Origin: Nitratireductor luteus
GTDB taxonomy: Bacteria; Pseudomonadota; Alphaproteobacteria; Rhizobiales; Rhizobiaceae
Assembly (NCBI RefSeq): GCF_026162365.1
Contig: NZ_JAOANW010000002.1
Coordinates: 186,001 to 250,000 of the forward strand
Direction: 5' to 3'
Length of the DNA: 64,000 nt
This document shows positions 9,448 to 19,246 of this stretch, in pieces. The first letter of the stretch is position 1. Each line of letters opens with the position of its first letter. The notes below the pieces were generated by a model. That model saw nothing but the letters and a program-made list of their open reading frames with translations. It was not told the DNA's origin and ran no database searches. Made by a program: the position numbers and the translations under genes.

Positions 9448-11166
9448 GTGCAGAAGCAGAACAACGACCCCCATACGACCGAACCTGAGCGGCGCTGGCC
9501 ATTTCGGCGTATCGGACCGCTGCCGATAGGATTCTGTCTTTTCCTGCTGATCGCAGCGACCATCGTGCCGGCGATCGCCGTTTCCGCGATACTTTTAAAG
9601 CGCAACGACGAGGCCCAGCGCGAAGTCGTCCATACGCTGGCCGAGGCTATGGCCGGGTCCATGGCGGAGGCGGTCGACCGCGAAATCAGCGGCATGATGA
9701 CCACTCTACGGGTGCTTTCCACGACGCCATCGCTGGCGAATGACCAGTTCAGCGACTTTTACGACAGGGCAAGATCGGCGCTGATGGGAACCGGCTCATA
9801 TCTCATCCTGCTCGATGAGAACATGATGCAACTCCTGAATACCCGGGTGCCCTACGGCACCGAACTCGGGCCCACTTCCGACCCGGGCTCCGCGCGCGCT
9901 GCACTAGAGGCGCGGGCTGCCACGATCTCCGGGGTGTTCGCCGGCAAGACATCGCAGAGATGGGTCTTCAACGTCATTGTGCCCTTCCTGCCGGAAACGG
10001 GCCCTCCCCGCCTCCTCATCATGACGCGCAACGCCGAAACCCTGGCCGATACACTGTCCCAGCAGTTGCTTCGTGGCGGATGGAACGCCACGCTTCTGGA
10101 TCGCGACGGCACTGTCATCGCTTCCTCCTTCATGTCGTCCCACGTGGGCAAGCCATTCTTCCTCGAACTCGGCGCGCAAGACGGCGGGCCGACCGCCGTC
10201 ACCGCCCGCGACCCGCTTGAAGACAAGGACTACGTGGCTGTGGTGGATGAATCCAACTACAGCGGCTGGAAGGTGGTCGTCTGGGCGTCGTCGTCTTCGG
10301 TAGAACAGCCCATGCGCCGCTCGCTGCACATGCTCGTCATCGGCAGCCTCGTCATCATCGCCATCGGCACGGGCGCTGCCTGGATACTTGGCCGGCAGAT
10401 TGCCAAGCCTGTGCGCAGGCTCGCCCAAGACGCGCGGCGCCTGGGGGCGGGCGATCCGGTGGAGGCGATCAATTATCCCATTGCAGAGGTGACGACGGTG
10501 TCATACGCCCTGGCCCAGGCTTCGCTCGACCGCAAGAAGGCTGAAAACGACATCCGCCTGCTTATGCGGGAAGTCGCTCACCGAGCCAAGAACCAGCTCA
10601 CCGTCGTCGCTTCGATGGCCAAGCAAACGGCGCGCAGCGCCCGCTCACTTACAACGTTCCAGGATTCCTTCCAGAAACGTGTCTATGGGCTGGCGCGGTC
10701 CACGGACCTTCTCATCGCGGGTGGCGCGGGCGGCGTTGAATTGCGCGAGCTGCTTCTGATTCAGATCGAGCCTTTCCGTCCGGAGGCCGAAAGGCGGCTG
10801 GAGGTTTCCGGCCCTCCTTTCCGCCTTTCCAACCAGGCGGCCCAGACGGTCGGGCTTGCCATACACGAACTGGCGACCAATGCCTCGAAATATGGCGCTT
10901 TTGCCAGTTCGACAGGCCGATTGGTGCTTTCTTGGCATCGGGAGGACGACATGCTGGTGATCACCTGGCGGGAATATGTGGCGCGTCTGCGCCGCAAACC
11001 TGTGAAACGCGGCTTCGGTACGGAGATCATCGAGAGGATGGTCGGTGGAACCCTCGATGCCACGATTTCCCGCATCTTTCATCGGGACGGGCTCGAGTGC
11101 GTCTTCCGCATCCCCGTCGAACGCCTGGTGCCCGAGCGCGCGCCCGTTTCGCCGGTCCAATACTAG
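9448..11166 (+). CDS. orphan membrane sensor histidine kinase, HWE family
   Basis: Predicted membrane signalling kinase. From a GTG at 9448 with AGGGG just upstream it has 572 residues; a TTG at 9382 would extend it. Order of parts: TM1 about 27-49, an extracytoplasmic region of about 240 residues resembling double-Cache sensor domains, TM2 about 295-316, HAMP about 317-370, phosphoacceptor His378 in [11 protein letters not shown]-box [11 protein letters not shown] with His473, and W507-R508-E509. The N-box His plus W-x-E defines the HWE class, abundant in alphaproteobacteria and including general-stress kinases of the PhyK type. No response regulator is adjacent. The ligand is unknown. Confidence 0.88.
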   Translation: MQKQNNDPHTTEPERRWPFRRIGPLPIGFCLFLLIAATIVPAIAVSAILLKRNDEAQREVVHTLAEAMAGSMAEAVDREISGMMTTLRVLSTTPSLANDQFSDFYDRARSALMGTGSYLILLDENMMQLLNTRVPYGTELGPTSDPGSARAALEARAATISGVFAGKTSQRWVFNVIVPFLPETGPPRLLIMTRNAETLADTLSQQLLRGGWNATLLDRDGTVIASSFMSSHVGKPFFLELGAQDGGPTAVTARDPLEDKDYVAVVDESNYSGWKVVVWASSSSVEQPMRRSLHMLVIGSLVIIAIGTGAAWILGRQIAKPVRRLAQDARRLGAGDPVEAINYPIAEVTTVSYALAQASLDRKKAENDIRLLMREVAHRAKNQLTVVASMAKQTARSARSLTTFQDSFQKRVYGLARSTDLLIAGGAGGVELRELLLIQIEPFRPEAERRLEVSGPPFRLSNQAAQTVGLAIHELATNASKYGAFASSTGRLVLSWHREDDMLVITWREYVARLRRKPVKRGFGTEIIERMVGGTLDATISRIFHRDGLECVFRIPVERLVPERAPVSPVQY

Positions 11167-11181
11167 CAATCCGCTTTTCGC

Positions 11182-11210
11182 TGGCAATCCGCCGCTTTTT
11201 GCCCTATATG
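11182..11210 (+). promoter_or_regulatory. weak candidate promoter for rpsO
   Basis: TATATG at 11205-11210 matches the -10 elements elsewhere in this window; 17 bases upstream the hexamer is TGGCAA, a poor -35. It would start an rpsO transcript about 90 bases before the gene. Confidence 0.3.
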
Positions 11211-11308
11211 CGCGGCGACATCGCGTGAATACGCCATGTAAATGGCCCTTGCTGGACGACATCCCGGCTTCGGGCGTCACATTCCTCCAATTCAGAAAGG
11301 AAAATTCG

Positions 11309-11578
11309 ATGTCGATTACTGCCGAGCGCAAGCAGGAACTTCTCAAGGAATTCGGTACCGTTTCGGGCGACACCGGCTCACCGGAGGTCCAGGTTGCCAT
11401 CCTGACCGAGCGCATCAAGAACCTGACCGAGCATTTCAAGGACCACAAGAAGGATAACCATTCCCGCCGTGGTCTGCTCAAGCTTGTCTCGCAGCGCCGC
11501 CGCCTCCTCGACTATGTGAAGGGGAAGGACCAAGGCCGCTACCAGACGCTGATCGAGCGGCTCGGACTGCGTCGCTAA
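11309..11578 (+). CDS. rpsO: 30S ribosomal protein S15
   Basis: Primary 16S rRNA-binding protein of the small subunit platform. The ATG at 11309 has AGAAAGGA upstream and gives 89 residues, exactly the family length; a longer frame upstream is not similar to S15. Typical segments are [36 protein letters not shown] and the C-terminal LIERLGLRR. It is followed by pnp after a 278-base leader with strong hairpins, the same rpsO-pnp pairing as in E. coli. Confidence 0.98.
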   Translation: MSITAERKQELLKEFGTVSGDTGSPEVQVAILTERIKNLTEHFKDHKKDNHSRRGLLKLVSQRRRLLDYVKGKDQGRYQTLIERLGLRR

Positions 11579-11586
11579 TAGTGGAT

Positions 11587-11610
11587 GGCGGGCGGCCATG
11601 GCCGTCCGCC
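11587..11610 (+). other. strong hairpin at the start of the rpsO-pnp gap
   Basis: GGCGGGCGGC (11587-11596), four-base loop, GCCGTCCGCC (11601-11610): a ten-base stem with one G-U pair, nine bases past the rpsO stop. No T-run follows. Either the 3' end of rpsO mRNA or an RNase III processing site in the pnp leader. Confidence 0.6.
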
Positions 11611-11642
11611 TCCATATGCCCAGGCGTCAGGACGCAAGGGCA

Positions 11643-11662
11643 AAGGGCCGTCTCCGGCCCTT
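11643..11662 (+). other. second hairpin in the pnp leader
   Basis: AAGGGCCG (11643-11650), loop TCTC, CGGCCCTT (11655-11662): eight perfect base pairs. With the preceding hairpin it gives the pnp leader the layout expected of an RNase III/PNPase autoregulated mRNA. Confidence 0.55.
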
Positions 11663-11856
11663 CCTCCAGCAGGGAGGGAAACAAGGAGACTGCCGCAGAC
11701 GGACAGGTCATGGGGCAGGATTGCAGGATGCTTGCAACGCCGGATCGACGGCGCAGACAAAAGCCTCCCGTTGTCTTGCCCATGGCTCGTCCTCAACGAA
11801 GGAAGAGAGCGAGGCAACCCGGCAGCAAGTGCCGGCCTCGCCGAAAAGGACAAGTC

Positions 11857-14004
11857 ATGTTCAAACATCACAAAGTGGAAATCGAATGGGGTGGCCGCCC
11901 GCTTACCCTTGAAACGGGCAAGATCGCCCGCCAGGCAGACGGCGCAGTGCTCGCCACTTATGGCGAGACCGTCGTTCTGGCCACCGTCGTTTCGGCAAAA
12001 GAGCCGAAGCCAGGTCTCGACTTCTTCCCGCTCACCGTAAACTACCAGGAAAAGACCTTCGCCGCCGGCAAGATTCCCGGCGGCTTTTTCAAGCGCGAAG
12101 GGCGCCCGAGCGAGAAGGAAACGCTCACCTCGCGCCTTATCGACCGGCCGATCCGCCCACTCTTCGTCAACGGCTACAAGAATGATACCCAGGTCGTCCT
12201 GACGGTCCTCCAGCACGATCTGGAGAACGATCCCGACGTCGTCGCCATGGTCGCCGCCTCCGCCGCGCTCACACTCTCCGGCGTTCCGTTCATGGGACCG
12301 ATCGGTGCTGCGCGCGTCGGCTATATCGGCGGTGAGTACATTCTCAATCCGCATGTCGACGAGATGGAAGAGACCAAGCTCGACCTGATCGTCGCGGGCA
12401 CCCACGACGCCGTTCTGATGGTGGAATCGGAAGCCAAGGAGCTACCCGAGGACGTCATGCTGGGCGCGGTCATGTTCGGCCACAAGCAGTTCCAGCCCGT
12501 CATCGACGCCATCATCAAGCTGGCGGAAGTCGCCGCCAAGGAGCCGCGCGAGTTCCTGCCGGAAGACCTTTCGGCGCTGGAAGGCGAAATGCTCAAGATC
12601 GTCGAGGACGATCTGCGCGCCGCCTACAAGATCATCGACAAGCAGGATCGCTACGCCGCCGTGGACGCTGCCAAGGCAAAGGTGAAGGAGACTTTCCTCC
12701 CTGAGGCCGAGGAGGAGCGCAAATGGTCGCCCGAGCAGGTCGGCACCGTGTTCAAGGCGCTGCAGGCCAAGATCGTGCGCTGGAACATTCTCGACACCGG
12801 CAGCCGCATCGACGGCCGTGACCTGAAGACGGTTCGCCCGATCGTCTCGGAAGTCGGCGTCCTGCCGCGCACCCATGGTTCCGCCGTATTCACCCGCGGT
12901 GAGACCCAGGCGCTGGTCGTTGCCACGCTGGGGACAGGGGAGGACGAGCAGTTCGTCGATTCGCTGACCGGCACCTACAAAGAATCCTTCATGCTGCACT
13001 ACAATTTCCCGCCCTACTCGGTGGGTGAGACGGGTCGCATGGGATCGCCGGGCCGCCGCGAAATTGGCCATGGAAAGCTTGCCTGGCGCGCGCTCCATCC
13101 GGTTCTGCCGGGCGCCGATCAGTTTCCCTACACGATCCGCGTGGTCTCGGAGATCACCGAGTCCAACGGTTCGTCCTCCATGGCCACCGTCTGCGGAACC
13201 TCGCTGGCACTGATGGATGCGGGCGTTCCGCTTGCCAAGCCGGTCGCCGGCATCGCCATGGGCCTGATCAAGGAAGACGAGCGTTTTGCGGTCCTGTCCG
13301 ATATCCTCGGCGACGAGGATCACCTCGGCGACATGGACTTCAAGGTGGCCGGCACCAACGAGGGCATCACCTCGCTGCAAATGGACATCAAGATCCAGGG
13401 CATCACCGAGGAGATCATGCAGGTCGCGCTCGACCAGGCCAAGGGCGGCCGCCTGCATATTCTCGGCGAGATGGCCAAGGCGCTCTCGGAAAGCCGTGGC
13501 GAACTGGGCGAATTCGCCCCGCGCATCGAGGTCATGAACATCCCGACCGACAAGATCCGCGACGTGATCGGCACAGGCGGCAAGGTGATCCGCGAGATCG
13601 TCGAGAAGACCGGCGCCAAGATCAACATCGACGACGACGGTACGGTGAAGATCGCATCGTCGAACGCCAAGGAGATCGAGGCGGCCAGGAAATGGATCCA
13701 CTCCATCACGGCCGAGCCGGAAGTGGGTGAGATCTACGAAGGCACGGTCGTCAAGACCGCCGACTTCGGCGCGTTCGTCAACTTCTTCGGTCCCAAGGAC
13801 GGCCTCGTCCACATCTCGCAGCTGGCCGCCGAGCGCGTCGCCAAGACCACCGACGTGGTCAAGGAAGGCGACAAGGTCTTCGTCAAGCTCATGGGTTTCG
13901 ACGAGCGCGGCAAGGTGCGCCTGTCGATGAAGGTCGTCGACCAGGAGACCGGTCAGGAGATCGCGCGCGAGAAGAAGGACGAGAAGGAAGAAGCCGAAGG
14001 CTGA
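11857..14004 (+). CDS. pnp: polyribonucleotide nucleotidyltransferase (PNPase)
   Basis: 3'-to-5' phosphorolytic exoribonuclease of the RNA degradosome. The ATG at 11857 has AAAAGGA six bases upstream and gives 715 residues ([21 protein letters not shown]), typical for rhizobia. Two RNase PH-like domains are visible; the second carries [15 protein letters not shown] and [18 protein letters not shown] near 526. A KH domain follows from about 560 ([13 protein letters not shown]) and an S1 domain from about 622 ([15 protein letters not shown]), then a charged tail. The leader hairpins suggest post-transcriptional autoregulation, as known for E. coli pnp. Confidence 0.98.
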   Translation: MFKHHKVEIEWGGRPLTLETGKIARQADGAVLATYGETVVLATVVSAKEPKPGLDFFPLTVNYQEKTFAAGKIPGGFFKREGRPSEKETLTSRLIDRPIRPLFVNGYKNDTQVVLTVLQHDLENDPDVVAMVAASAALTLSGVPFMGPIGAARVGYIGGEYILNPHVDEMEETKLDLIVAGTHDAVLMVESEAKELPEDVMLGAVMFGHKQFQPVIDAIIKLAEVAAKEPREFLPEDLSALEGEMLKIVEDDLRAAYKIIDKQDRYAAVDAAKAKVKETFLPEAEEERKWSPEQVGTVFKALQAKIVRWNILDTGSRIDGRDLKTVRPIVSEVGVLPRTHGSAVFTRGETQALVVATLGTGEDEQFVDSLTGTYKESFMLHYNFPPYSVGETGRMGSPGRREIGHGKLAWRALHPVLPGADQFPYTIRVVSEITESNGSSSMATVCGTSLALMDAGVPLAKPVAGIAMGLIKEDERFAVLSDILGDEDHLGDMDFKVAGTNEGITSLQMDIKIQGITEEIMQVALDQAKGGRLHILGEMAKALSESRGELGEFAPRIEVMNIPTDKIRDVIGTGGKVIREIVEKTGAKINIDDDGTVKIASSNAKEIEAARKWIHSITAEPEVGEIYEGTVVKTADFGAFVNFFGPKDGLVHISQLAAERVAKTTDVVKEGDKVFVKLMGFDERGKVRLSMKVVDQETGQEIAREKKDEKEEAEG

Positions 14005-14029
14005 TTCCGGTTCTAACCGGTTATCGAAG

Positions 14030-14058
14030 CGGGCGCGGCCACCGGCTGCGCCCGTTTT
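14030..14058 (+). terminator. intrinsic terminator after pnp
   Basis: CGGGCGCGGCC (14030-14040), three-base loop, GGCTGCGCCCG (14044-14054), one G-U pair, followed by TTTT. It lies 26 bases past the pnp stop. Confidence 0.8.
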
Positions 14059-14107
14059 CGTAGGGCCGGTTGAAAGGCCGCTATCTCTTGCCGCGACACA
14101 GAGAGCC

Positions 14108-15115
14108 ATGAACGAAACCCTTCGCACTCTTCTCTTTCCCTTTGAGCGCGGTGTGCTCGATACCCCGGCCGACGGCCGCAGCCTGGCGCTTGGTCCGGAC
14201 GCAGGTTTCCGCCTGCCCGGCGAATTCGGCGGGACGCTGGCGCTCGTTCAGGGGTTCCGGCCGGACCATCTGGCACTGGCAAATGCCGGCTTCGAGGTCA
14301 CGGCCGAGGCCACCGGCGAAAACTACGACAACGCTCTGGTCTTTCTCGGCCGCCATCGGCGCGAGAACGAGGCGCGCCTGATGGAGGCGTTGATGCGCGT
14401 CAGGCCGGGAGGCCTGATCGTCGCGGCGGGAACCAAGAAGGATGGCGCGGGGAGCTTTCGCAAGCGGATCGAGACGCTGCTGCCGATCACCGACCATGCG
14501 TCCAAGTATCATGGTGTGGTCTTCTGGCTCACCCGGCCGGACGCCATCGCCGAGGAAATCGTCGCCGCGCTACAGCCCCAGTCGCCTGCGGCCGACGGGT
14601 TTCAGACAGCGCTTGGCGGCTTTTCCGACGACGGCATCGACCGGGGCTCGCAACTCCTGGCCGACAACCTGCCCGGCGACATCAAAGGCCATGTGGCCGA
14701 TTTCGGCGCCGGCTGGGGTTATCTGTCGGTGGCGGTTGCAAAGCTCTGTTCCGTGACGCAAATCGACCTCTACGAGGCCCATCACGGCTCGCTGGAGGCC
14801 GCCCGGCACAACATGGCGCGGATGGCTGCAGGCATGCCGTGCCGCTTGTTCTGGCGCGATCTGGCAAGCGAGCCGACCGAGATGCGCTACGACGCAATCG
14901 TGATGAACCCGCCCTTCCACACCGGTCGCGCTGCCGAGCCGGATATCGGCAAGACATTGATCGCCAAGGCGGCGAAAGCACTGAAGCCGGGTGGACGCCT
15001 GTTCCTCGTCGCCAACCGGCCGTTGCCCTATGAAGGTGCGATGGAGGCCTGCTTCTCGCGGCACGGCGAGATTTGCCGCGATAGCGCGTTCAAGGTGCTT
15101 TGGGGAAAGCGGTAG
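14108..15115 (+). CDS. RsmC-like class I SAM-dependent methyltransferase
   Basis: Predicted rRNA guanine-N2 methyltransferase of the RsmC/RlmG type. 335 residues in two halves: the N-terminal half resembles the degenerate, non-catalytic copy of the domain seen in RsmC, and the C-terminal half is the active one, with SAM-binding DFGAGWGYLSVA near residue 198 and the N2-guanine signature MNPPFH at 266-271. Late strand GGRLFLVANRPLPYE also fits. The substrate (16S G1207 or another site) cannot be read from sequence. It is preceded by the pnp terminator and ends 11 bases from the convergent fabI. Confidence 0.82.
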   Translation: MNETLRTLLFPFERGVLDTPADGRSLALGPDAGFRLPGEFGGTLALVQGFRPDHLALANAGFEVTAEATGENYDNALVFLGRHRRENEARLMEALMRVRPGGLIVAAGTKKDGAGSFRKRIETLLPITDHASKYHGVVFWLTRPDAIAEEIVAALQPQSPAADGFQTALGGFSDDGIDRGSQLLADNLPGDIKGHVADFGAGWGYLSVAVAKLCSVTQIDLYEAHHGSLEAARHNMARMAAGMPCRLFWRDLASEPTEMRYDAIVMNPPFHTGRAAEPDIGKTLIAKAAKALKPGGRLFLVANRPLPYEGAMEACFSRHGEICRDSAFKVLWGKR

Positions 15116-15126
15116 GCGTAAGCCTG

Positions 15127-15957
15127 CTACTTCTCGGTTTCTGCCTGCTCGGCGATCTCGCCGGACTGCTTCAATTCCTCCAGCACCGGCATCGAAACGA
15201 TATTGTAGCCTGAGTCCACATAGTGGATTTCGCCGGTCACGCCCGACGACAGGTCGGACAGGAGATAGAGAGCCGAGCCGCCGATCTCGTTGATGTCCAC
15301 CGTGCGACGGAGCGGCGAGTTGCGGCTTTGATAGGTGAACATGTGGCGAGCGTCCGAGATACCGGCCCCGGCCAGTGTGCGCACCGGACCCGCCGAGATC
15401 GCGTTCACGCGGATGGCGCGGGGGCCGAAATCATTGGCCAGATAGCGCACGCTCGCCTCTAGGCCGGCTTTGGCCACGCCCATGACATTGTAGTTCGGCA
15501 TGACGCGCACGGAGCCGGCATAGGTGAGCGTCAGCAAGCTGCCGCCATTTTCCATCATCGCCGCCGCGTGGCGGGAGACTTCGGTGAAGGAATAGCAGGA
15601 GATCACCATCGTGCGGATGAAGTTTTCCCGCGTGGTGTTGGCGTAGAGACCTTTGAGCTCGCTACGGTCGGAAAAGCCGATCGCGTGAACCAGAAAGTCA
15701 AACGTGCCCCATTCGCTCTTGAGCGTATCGAAGACCTTCTCGATGGAGACGCTGTCTTCCACATCGCAGGGCAGCAGGAGTTTGGAGCCGGCCTTCTCGG
15801 CGAGCGGCTTGACGCGGCGGCCGAAGGCTTCGCCCTGATAAGTGAAGGCGAGATCCGCGCCATGCTCGGCGAGCTTGCGGGCGATGCCCCAGGCGATCGA
15901 GTGATCGTTGGCAACGCCCATGATGAGCCCGCGCTTGCCTTTCATCAGGCCTTCCAT
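15127..15957 (-). CDS. fabI: enoyl-[acyl-carrier-protein] reductase (NADH), FabI type
   Basis: Catalyses the last reduction of each fatty-acid elongation cycle. The ATG at 15957 (MEGLMKGKRGLIMGVAND) gives 276 residues and has GAGG upstream; an in-frame extension to 16089 lies inside fabB and is not needed. The divergent SDR glycine motif is GVANDHSIAWG, and the catalytic pair is Tyr156 and Lys163 in the Y-x6-K arrangement YNVMGVAK. It ends the fabA-fabB-fabI run, 10 bases after fabB. The FabI class is the target of triclosan-type inhibitors. Confidence 0.96.
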   Translation of the reverse strand: MEGLMKGKRGLIMGVANDHSIAWGIARKLAEHGADLAFTYQGEAFGRRVKPLAEKAGSKLLLPCDVEDSVSIEKVFDTLKSEWGTFDFLVHAIGFSDRSELKGLYANTTRENFIRTMVISCYSFTEVSRHAAAMMENGGSLLTLTYAGSVRVMPNYNVMGVAKAGLEASVRYLANDFGPRAIRVNAISAGPVRTLAGAGISDARHMFTYQSRNSPLRRTVDINEIGGSALYLLSDLSSGVTGEIHYVDSGYNIVSMPVLEELKQSGEIAEQAETEK

Positions 15958-15967
15958 GGCGTAATCC

Positions 15968-17188
15968 TCAGTCCCTGTAGCGCTGGAAAACCAGCGTGGC
16001 ATTGGTGCCGCCAAAGCCGAATGAATTGGAAAGCGCGATGTCGAATTCGGCATCGTCGATGCGCTCGCGCACGATCGGAATACCTTCAAATTCGGGGTCG
16101 AGCTCCTCGATATGGGCGCTCTTTCCGATGAACCCTGCCTGCATCATCAAGAGCGCGTAGATCGATTCCTGCGCGCCGGCGCCGCCAAGCGAATGACCGG
16201 TCAGCGACTTGGTAGAGGCAATGTGCGGCATGTCCGCGCCGAAGACCTCGCGGATGGCGCCCACTTCGCGCGAATCGCCGACCGGCGTGGCGGTGCCGTG
16301 GGTGTTGATGTAGTCGACCCTGCCCTTCACCGTGGCCAGCGCCTGGCGCATGCAGCGCACCGCACCCTCGCCCGAGGGCGCAACCATGTCGAAGCCGTCC
16401 GACGTGGCGCCATAGCCGACGATCTCGCCGTAGATCTTGGCGCCGCGCGCTTTTGCATGCTCCAGTTCTTCCAGCACCAGAACGCCGGCGCCGCCGGCGA
16501 TGACGAAGCCGTCGCGGCTGACGTCGTAGGCACGCGAGGCCGTGGCCGGCGTATCATTGAACTTGGAGGACATGGCGCCCATCGCATCGAAAAGGTTCGA
16601 CATGGTCCAGTCGAGATCCTCATGGCCGCCGGCGAACATCATGTCCTGCTTGCCCCACTGGATGAGCTCTGCCGCATTGCCGATGCAATGGGCCGAGGTG
16701 GAGCAGGCCGACGAGATGGAGTAGTTCACGCCGTGTATCTTGAACCAGGTGGCGAGCGTCGCCGACGCAGTCGACGACATGGCCTTGGGAACGGCGAAGG
16801 GACCGATGCGCTTCGGCGAAGTGTTCTTCAGCGTGGTCTGCGCCGCCTCGAAGATGGTGCGGGTGGAAGGGCCGCCCGAGCCCATGATGATGCCCGTGCG
16901 CTCATTGGTGATGTTGGTCTCGTCCAATCCGGCATCGGCGATGGCCTGTTCCATGGCGACGTGGTTCCACGCGCCGCCCTTGGACAGGAAGCGCATGGCA
17001 CGGCGGTCGACCACCTCGCTGGGGTCAAGCGTCGGCGCACCCCATACCTGGCAGCGAAAGCCGTGTTCGGCGAAGTCCTCGGAAAAGCTGATGCCGGATC
17101 TGGCATCGCGCAGCGAGGCGGTCACCTCCTCGGCATTGTTTCCGATCGACGATACGATACCGAGGCCGGTAACGACTACACGTCTCAT
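15968..17188 (-). CDS. fabB: beta-ketoacyl-ACP synthase I
   Basis: Condensing enzyme needed to elongate unsaturated fatty-acid intermediates. 406 residues. The Cys-His-His triad is complete: Cys162 in [10 protein letters not shown], His297 in [11 protein letters not shown] and His332 in [11 protein letters not shown]. The C-terminus has the conserved [13 protein letters not shown]. It sits between fabA and fabI; the fabA partnership supports FabB rather than FabF, because FabA supplies the cis-3-decenoyl-ACP that FabB extends. The gap from fabA is 60 bases. Confidence 0.96.
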   Translation of the reverse strand: MRRVVVTGLGIVSSIGNNAEEVTASLRDARSGISFSEDFAEHGFRCQVWGAPTLDPSEVVDRRAMRFLSKGGAWNHVAMEQAIADAGLDETNITNERTGIIMGSGGPSTRTIFEAAQTTLKNTSPKRIGPFAVPKAMSSTASATLATWFKIHGVNYSISSACSTSAHCIGNAAELIQWGKQDMMFAGGHEDLDWTMSNLFDAMGAMSSKFNDTPATASRAYDVSRDGFVIAGGAGVLVLEELEHAKARGAKIYGEIVGYGATSDGFDMVAPSGEGAVRCMRQALATVKGRVDYINTHGTATPVGDSREVGAIREVFGADMPHIASTKSLTGHSLGGAGAQESIYALLMMQAGFIGKSAHIEELDPEFEGIPIVRERIDDAEFDIALSNSFGFGGTNATLVFQRYRD

Positions 17189-17248
17189 GTCGCTCTCCCT
17201 GGATTGTGGGGCGTGTCTGTGCTGCGGTTATCCCGCATGTGATTGCAA

Positions 17249-17761
17249 TCAGGCTTCCTGTTTGGCCAGGCCGACACGCAGGTCGGTGGCCTTGTAGATC
17301 TGCTCACCGTCAGCCTTCAGCCAGCCATCGGCGATGCCGAGCACGAGGCGGCCGCGCATCACGCGCTTGAAATCGACGCCATACTCGACCTTCTTCACGT
17401 CGGGCGTGACCATGCCCTTGAACTTAACTTCGCCTGTAGACAGGGCCATGCCCTTGCCGGGCTCGCCCAGCCAGCCGAGGAAGAAGCCGGTAAGCTGCCA
17501 CATGGCGTCGAGGCCCAGGCAGCCGGGCATGACAGGGTTGCCGGGGAAATGACAGGGAAAGAACCAGTGATCCGGCTTGATCTCGAAATCCGCCCGCACA
17601 TACCCCTTGCCGAATTCACCGCCTTCATCGCGGATATCGGTGATGCGGTCGAACATCAGCATGGGCGGTGCGGGAAGCTGGGCATTGCCCGGGCCAAATA
17701 GTTCGCCGCGGCTGCATGCCAGGAGTTCGTCATAATCGTAGCTGGATTTCTGTTGCGCCAT
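17249..17761 (-). CDS. fabA: 3-hydroxydecanoyl-ACP dehydratase/isomerase
   Basis: Bifunctional dehydratase-isomerase that introduces the double bond in anaerobic-type unsaturated fatty-acid synthesis. The ATG at 17761 gives 170 residues ([14 protein letters not shown]), the family length; a longer upstream frame is rejected. The catalytic pair is His71 in [12 protein letters not shown] and Asp85 in GLDAMWQL. It leads the fabA-fabB-fabI operon and is divergent from irr, an arrangement typical of rhizobia. I could not find a convincing promoter for it in the 285-base intergenic region. Confidence 0.97.
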   Translation of the reverse strand: MAQQKSSYDYDELLACSRGELFGPGNAQLPAPPMLMFDRITDIRDEGGEFGKGYVRADFEIKPDHWFFPCHFPGNPVMPGCLGLDAMWQLTGFFLGWLGEPGKGMALSTGEVKFKGMVTPDVKKVEYGVDFKRVMRGRLVLGIADGWLKADGEQIYKATDLRVGLAKQEA

Positions 17762-17919
17762 GTATCCCGTTCTCGTCTGCGGCGCAATGTCGGTGCGCCG
17801 TTGTTGTTGTTCGGATTCCCTACCACAGCTTGTTTGCGGTGGGAAACCACCTGGCCGCCGGCAGCGGCGACAATTTCTGTCCGCCGACAGGTGGATCGGG
17901 CGAAGACATCGTGCCGCTA

Positions 17920-17948
17920 TTGATCGCATTTGCGTCACCGAATATATG
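17920..17948 (+). promoter_or_regulatory. putative irr promoter
   Basis: TTGATC (17920-17925), 17-base spacer, TATATG (17943-17948). Transcription would start near 17955, about 90 bases before irr. No clear ICE-box palindrome was found beside it. Confidence 0.5.
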
Positions 17949-18046
17949 TGAACAATGAGATTGCAGCATTTCGGCTGTATTACCGGTCTCGTGAAACGCC
18001 CGATCGCAAGGACAAAAGCCCAGCTGTGGCAAATGTGACGACCTAT

Positions 18047-18457
18047 ATGGACAACCAACCGCTGGAAAAGCGGGTGCGCGAAGCGGGACTTCGCCCCACG
18101 CGCCAGCGCGTAGCGCTGGCCGAACTGCTGTTTGCAGCCGGGGATCGCCATATCTCCGCCGAGCAACTGCATGAGGAGGCCGAAAAATCCGGCGTTCCCG
18201 TATCGCTCGCCACAGTCTACAACACGCTGCACCAGTTCACCGAGGCAGGTCTCCTGCGCATCGTTCAGGTCGAGGGCACGCGCACCTATTTCGACACGAA
18301 CACATCCGACCACCATCACTTTTTCCTAGAAGACGACAATCGTGTCTTCGACATCCCCTCGGGGCCGGTCAGGGTGTCGGACCTGCCGGAGCCGCCCGAG
18401 GGCACGGAAATCGTCCATGTCGATATTGTGGTGCGGTTGCGGGCCAAACGCCGGTAG
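18047..18457 (+). CDS. irr: iron response regulator Irr (Fur family)
   Basis: Heme-responsive transcription factor that controls iron and heme genes in Rhizobiales. From ATG 18047 it has 136 residues; GTG codons at 18026 and 18035 are possible alternative starts and no strong ribosome site decides. The Fur-type winged helix has [15 protein letters not shown] and [19 protein letters not shown]. The triple-His motif typical of Irr is at 89-91 (DHHHFF). The N-terminal Cys-Pro heme regulatory motif of Bradyrhizobium Irr is absent, as in other rhizobial and Brucella forms. It is divergent from fabA. Confidence 0.9.
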   Translation: MDNQPLEKRVREAGLRPTRQRVALAELLFAAGDRHISAEQLHEEAEKSGVPVSLATVYNTLHQFTEAGLLRIVQVEGTRTYFDTNTSDHHHFFLEDDNRVFDIPSGPVRVSDLPEPPEGTEIVHVDIVVRLRAKRR

Positions 18458-18507
18458 CCCGGCTTGCGTCACCCCCAGCCGCCTGCTGGATGCGGACGAC
18501 AATCTCC

Positions 18508-19065
18508 TCAATCCTCGACGGTTTCTCCAGGGTAGACACCCCATACGGAAGCCTGGGAGATCCAGCCCTGATGGCCGTCGAAGTTCATGCGGCACCAGGA
18601 ACCGTTGCACTGTTCGACGTTTCCAAGGGCGCCGGGCTCGATTTCGGCAACCCGGCGGGCACCTTCCTCTGCCCTGACGTATAAAGGGATTGTGGCCTGC
18701 TTACCCGCGAACCAGGGGGCAGCAATGCCGGTACGACGTCCCGACAGAAGCGCCTGGTTGATCCAGCCTTCCGCCCCCTCGGCATCGCGCACCCGGCGCC
18801 AATTGTCGTATTCCTGGATAATCTCCATCGGCAGGCCCGGCTTCAGATACATCCAGTCGACGGCATAGTTGACGCCGGGGCCGACACGCATGTTCACCCG
18901 GCCGGACTTGAGGCTGACGAAGCGGGGCAGCGGGAGGCCGCTCGGCCCGCGTTTGACGGTATCGGCGGCTTGAGCTTCGGCTTGCTCGGCCGGGATTAAA
19001 AGAATGAGGGCCACGCCCAGAAGGATAACTGATAGAAACGCACGACGCGGCGCGAAAGACGGCAT
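18508..19065 (-). CDS. exported SH3-domain protein
   Basis: Predicted periplasmic protein of unknown role. The ATG at 19065 has AGGAG seven bases upstream and gives 185 residues starting MPSFAPRRAFLSVILLG, a signal peptide with likely cleavage near AEAQA. Two bacterial SH3-like repeats follow: one around SGRVNMRVGPGVNYAVDW and one around IPLYVRAEEGARRVAEIE to HQGWISQASVWGVYP, the kind of module often seen in envelope and peptidoglycan-associated proteins. It is convergent with irr and divergent from the 2-hydroxyacid dehydrogenase. Confidence 0.8.
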   Translation of the reverse strand: MPSFAPRRAFLSVILLGVALILLIPAEQAEAQAADTVKRGPSGLPLPRFVSLKSGRVNMRVGPGVNYAVDWMYLKPGLPMEIIQEYDNWRRVRDAEGAEGWINQALLSGRRTGIAAPWFAGKQATIPLYVRAEEGARRVAEIEPGALGNVEQCNGSWCRMNFDGHQGWISQASVWGVYPGETVED

Positions 19066-19246
19066 TCCACTCTCCTGCCGACAGGGTCCGCCCACTGCCC
19101 GTGGCTTGCCCTGCGGAACCTTTTTCTTTGTCTTCGCCGCGCCCGCTTGGTAGACATCTACCCCATGGTGGACCAGCGGGCGGGCATGTTTCCAGTGTCG
19201 CCCGACTTGGTTAAAGAGGTCTCAACAAGGGCGCATCGAGGTATCC

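Noticed and set aside
11581-11856. N-terminal extension of PNPase (92 residues)
   Set aside because: Covers two strong hairpins, is Arg/Pro-rich and unlike PNPase; ATG 11857 fits the family start.
12442-14127. 561-codon minus-strand open frame opposite pnp
   Set aside because: Shadow of pnp; composition is typical of antisense frames.
17762-18046. ICE box or iron box between fabA and irr
   Set aside because: No palindrome close to known Irr or RirA sites could be found.
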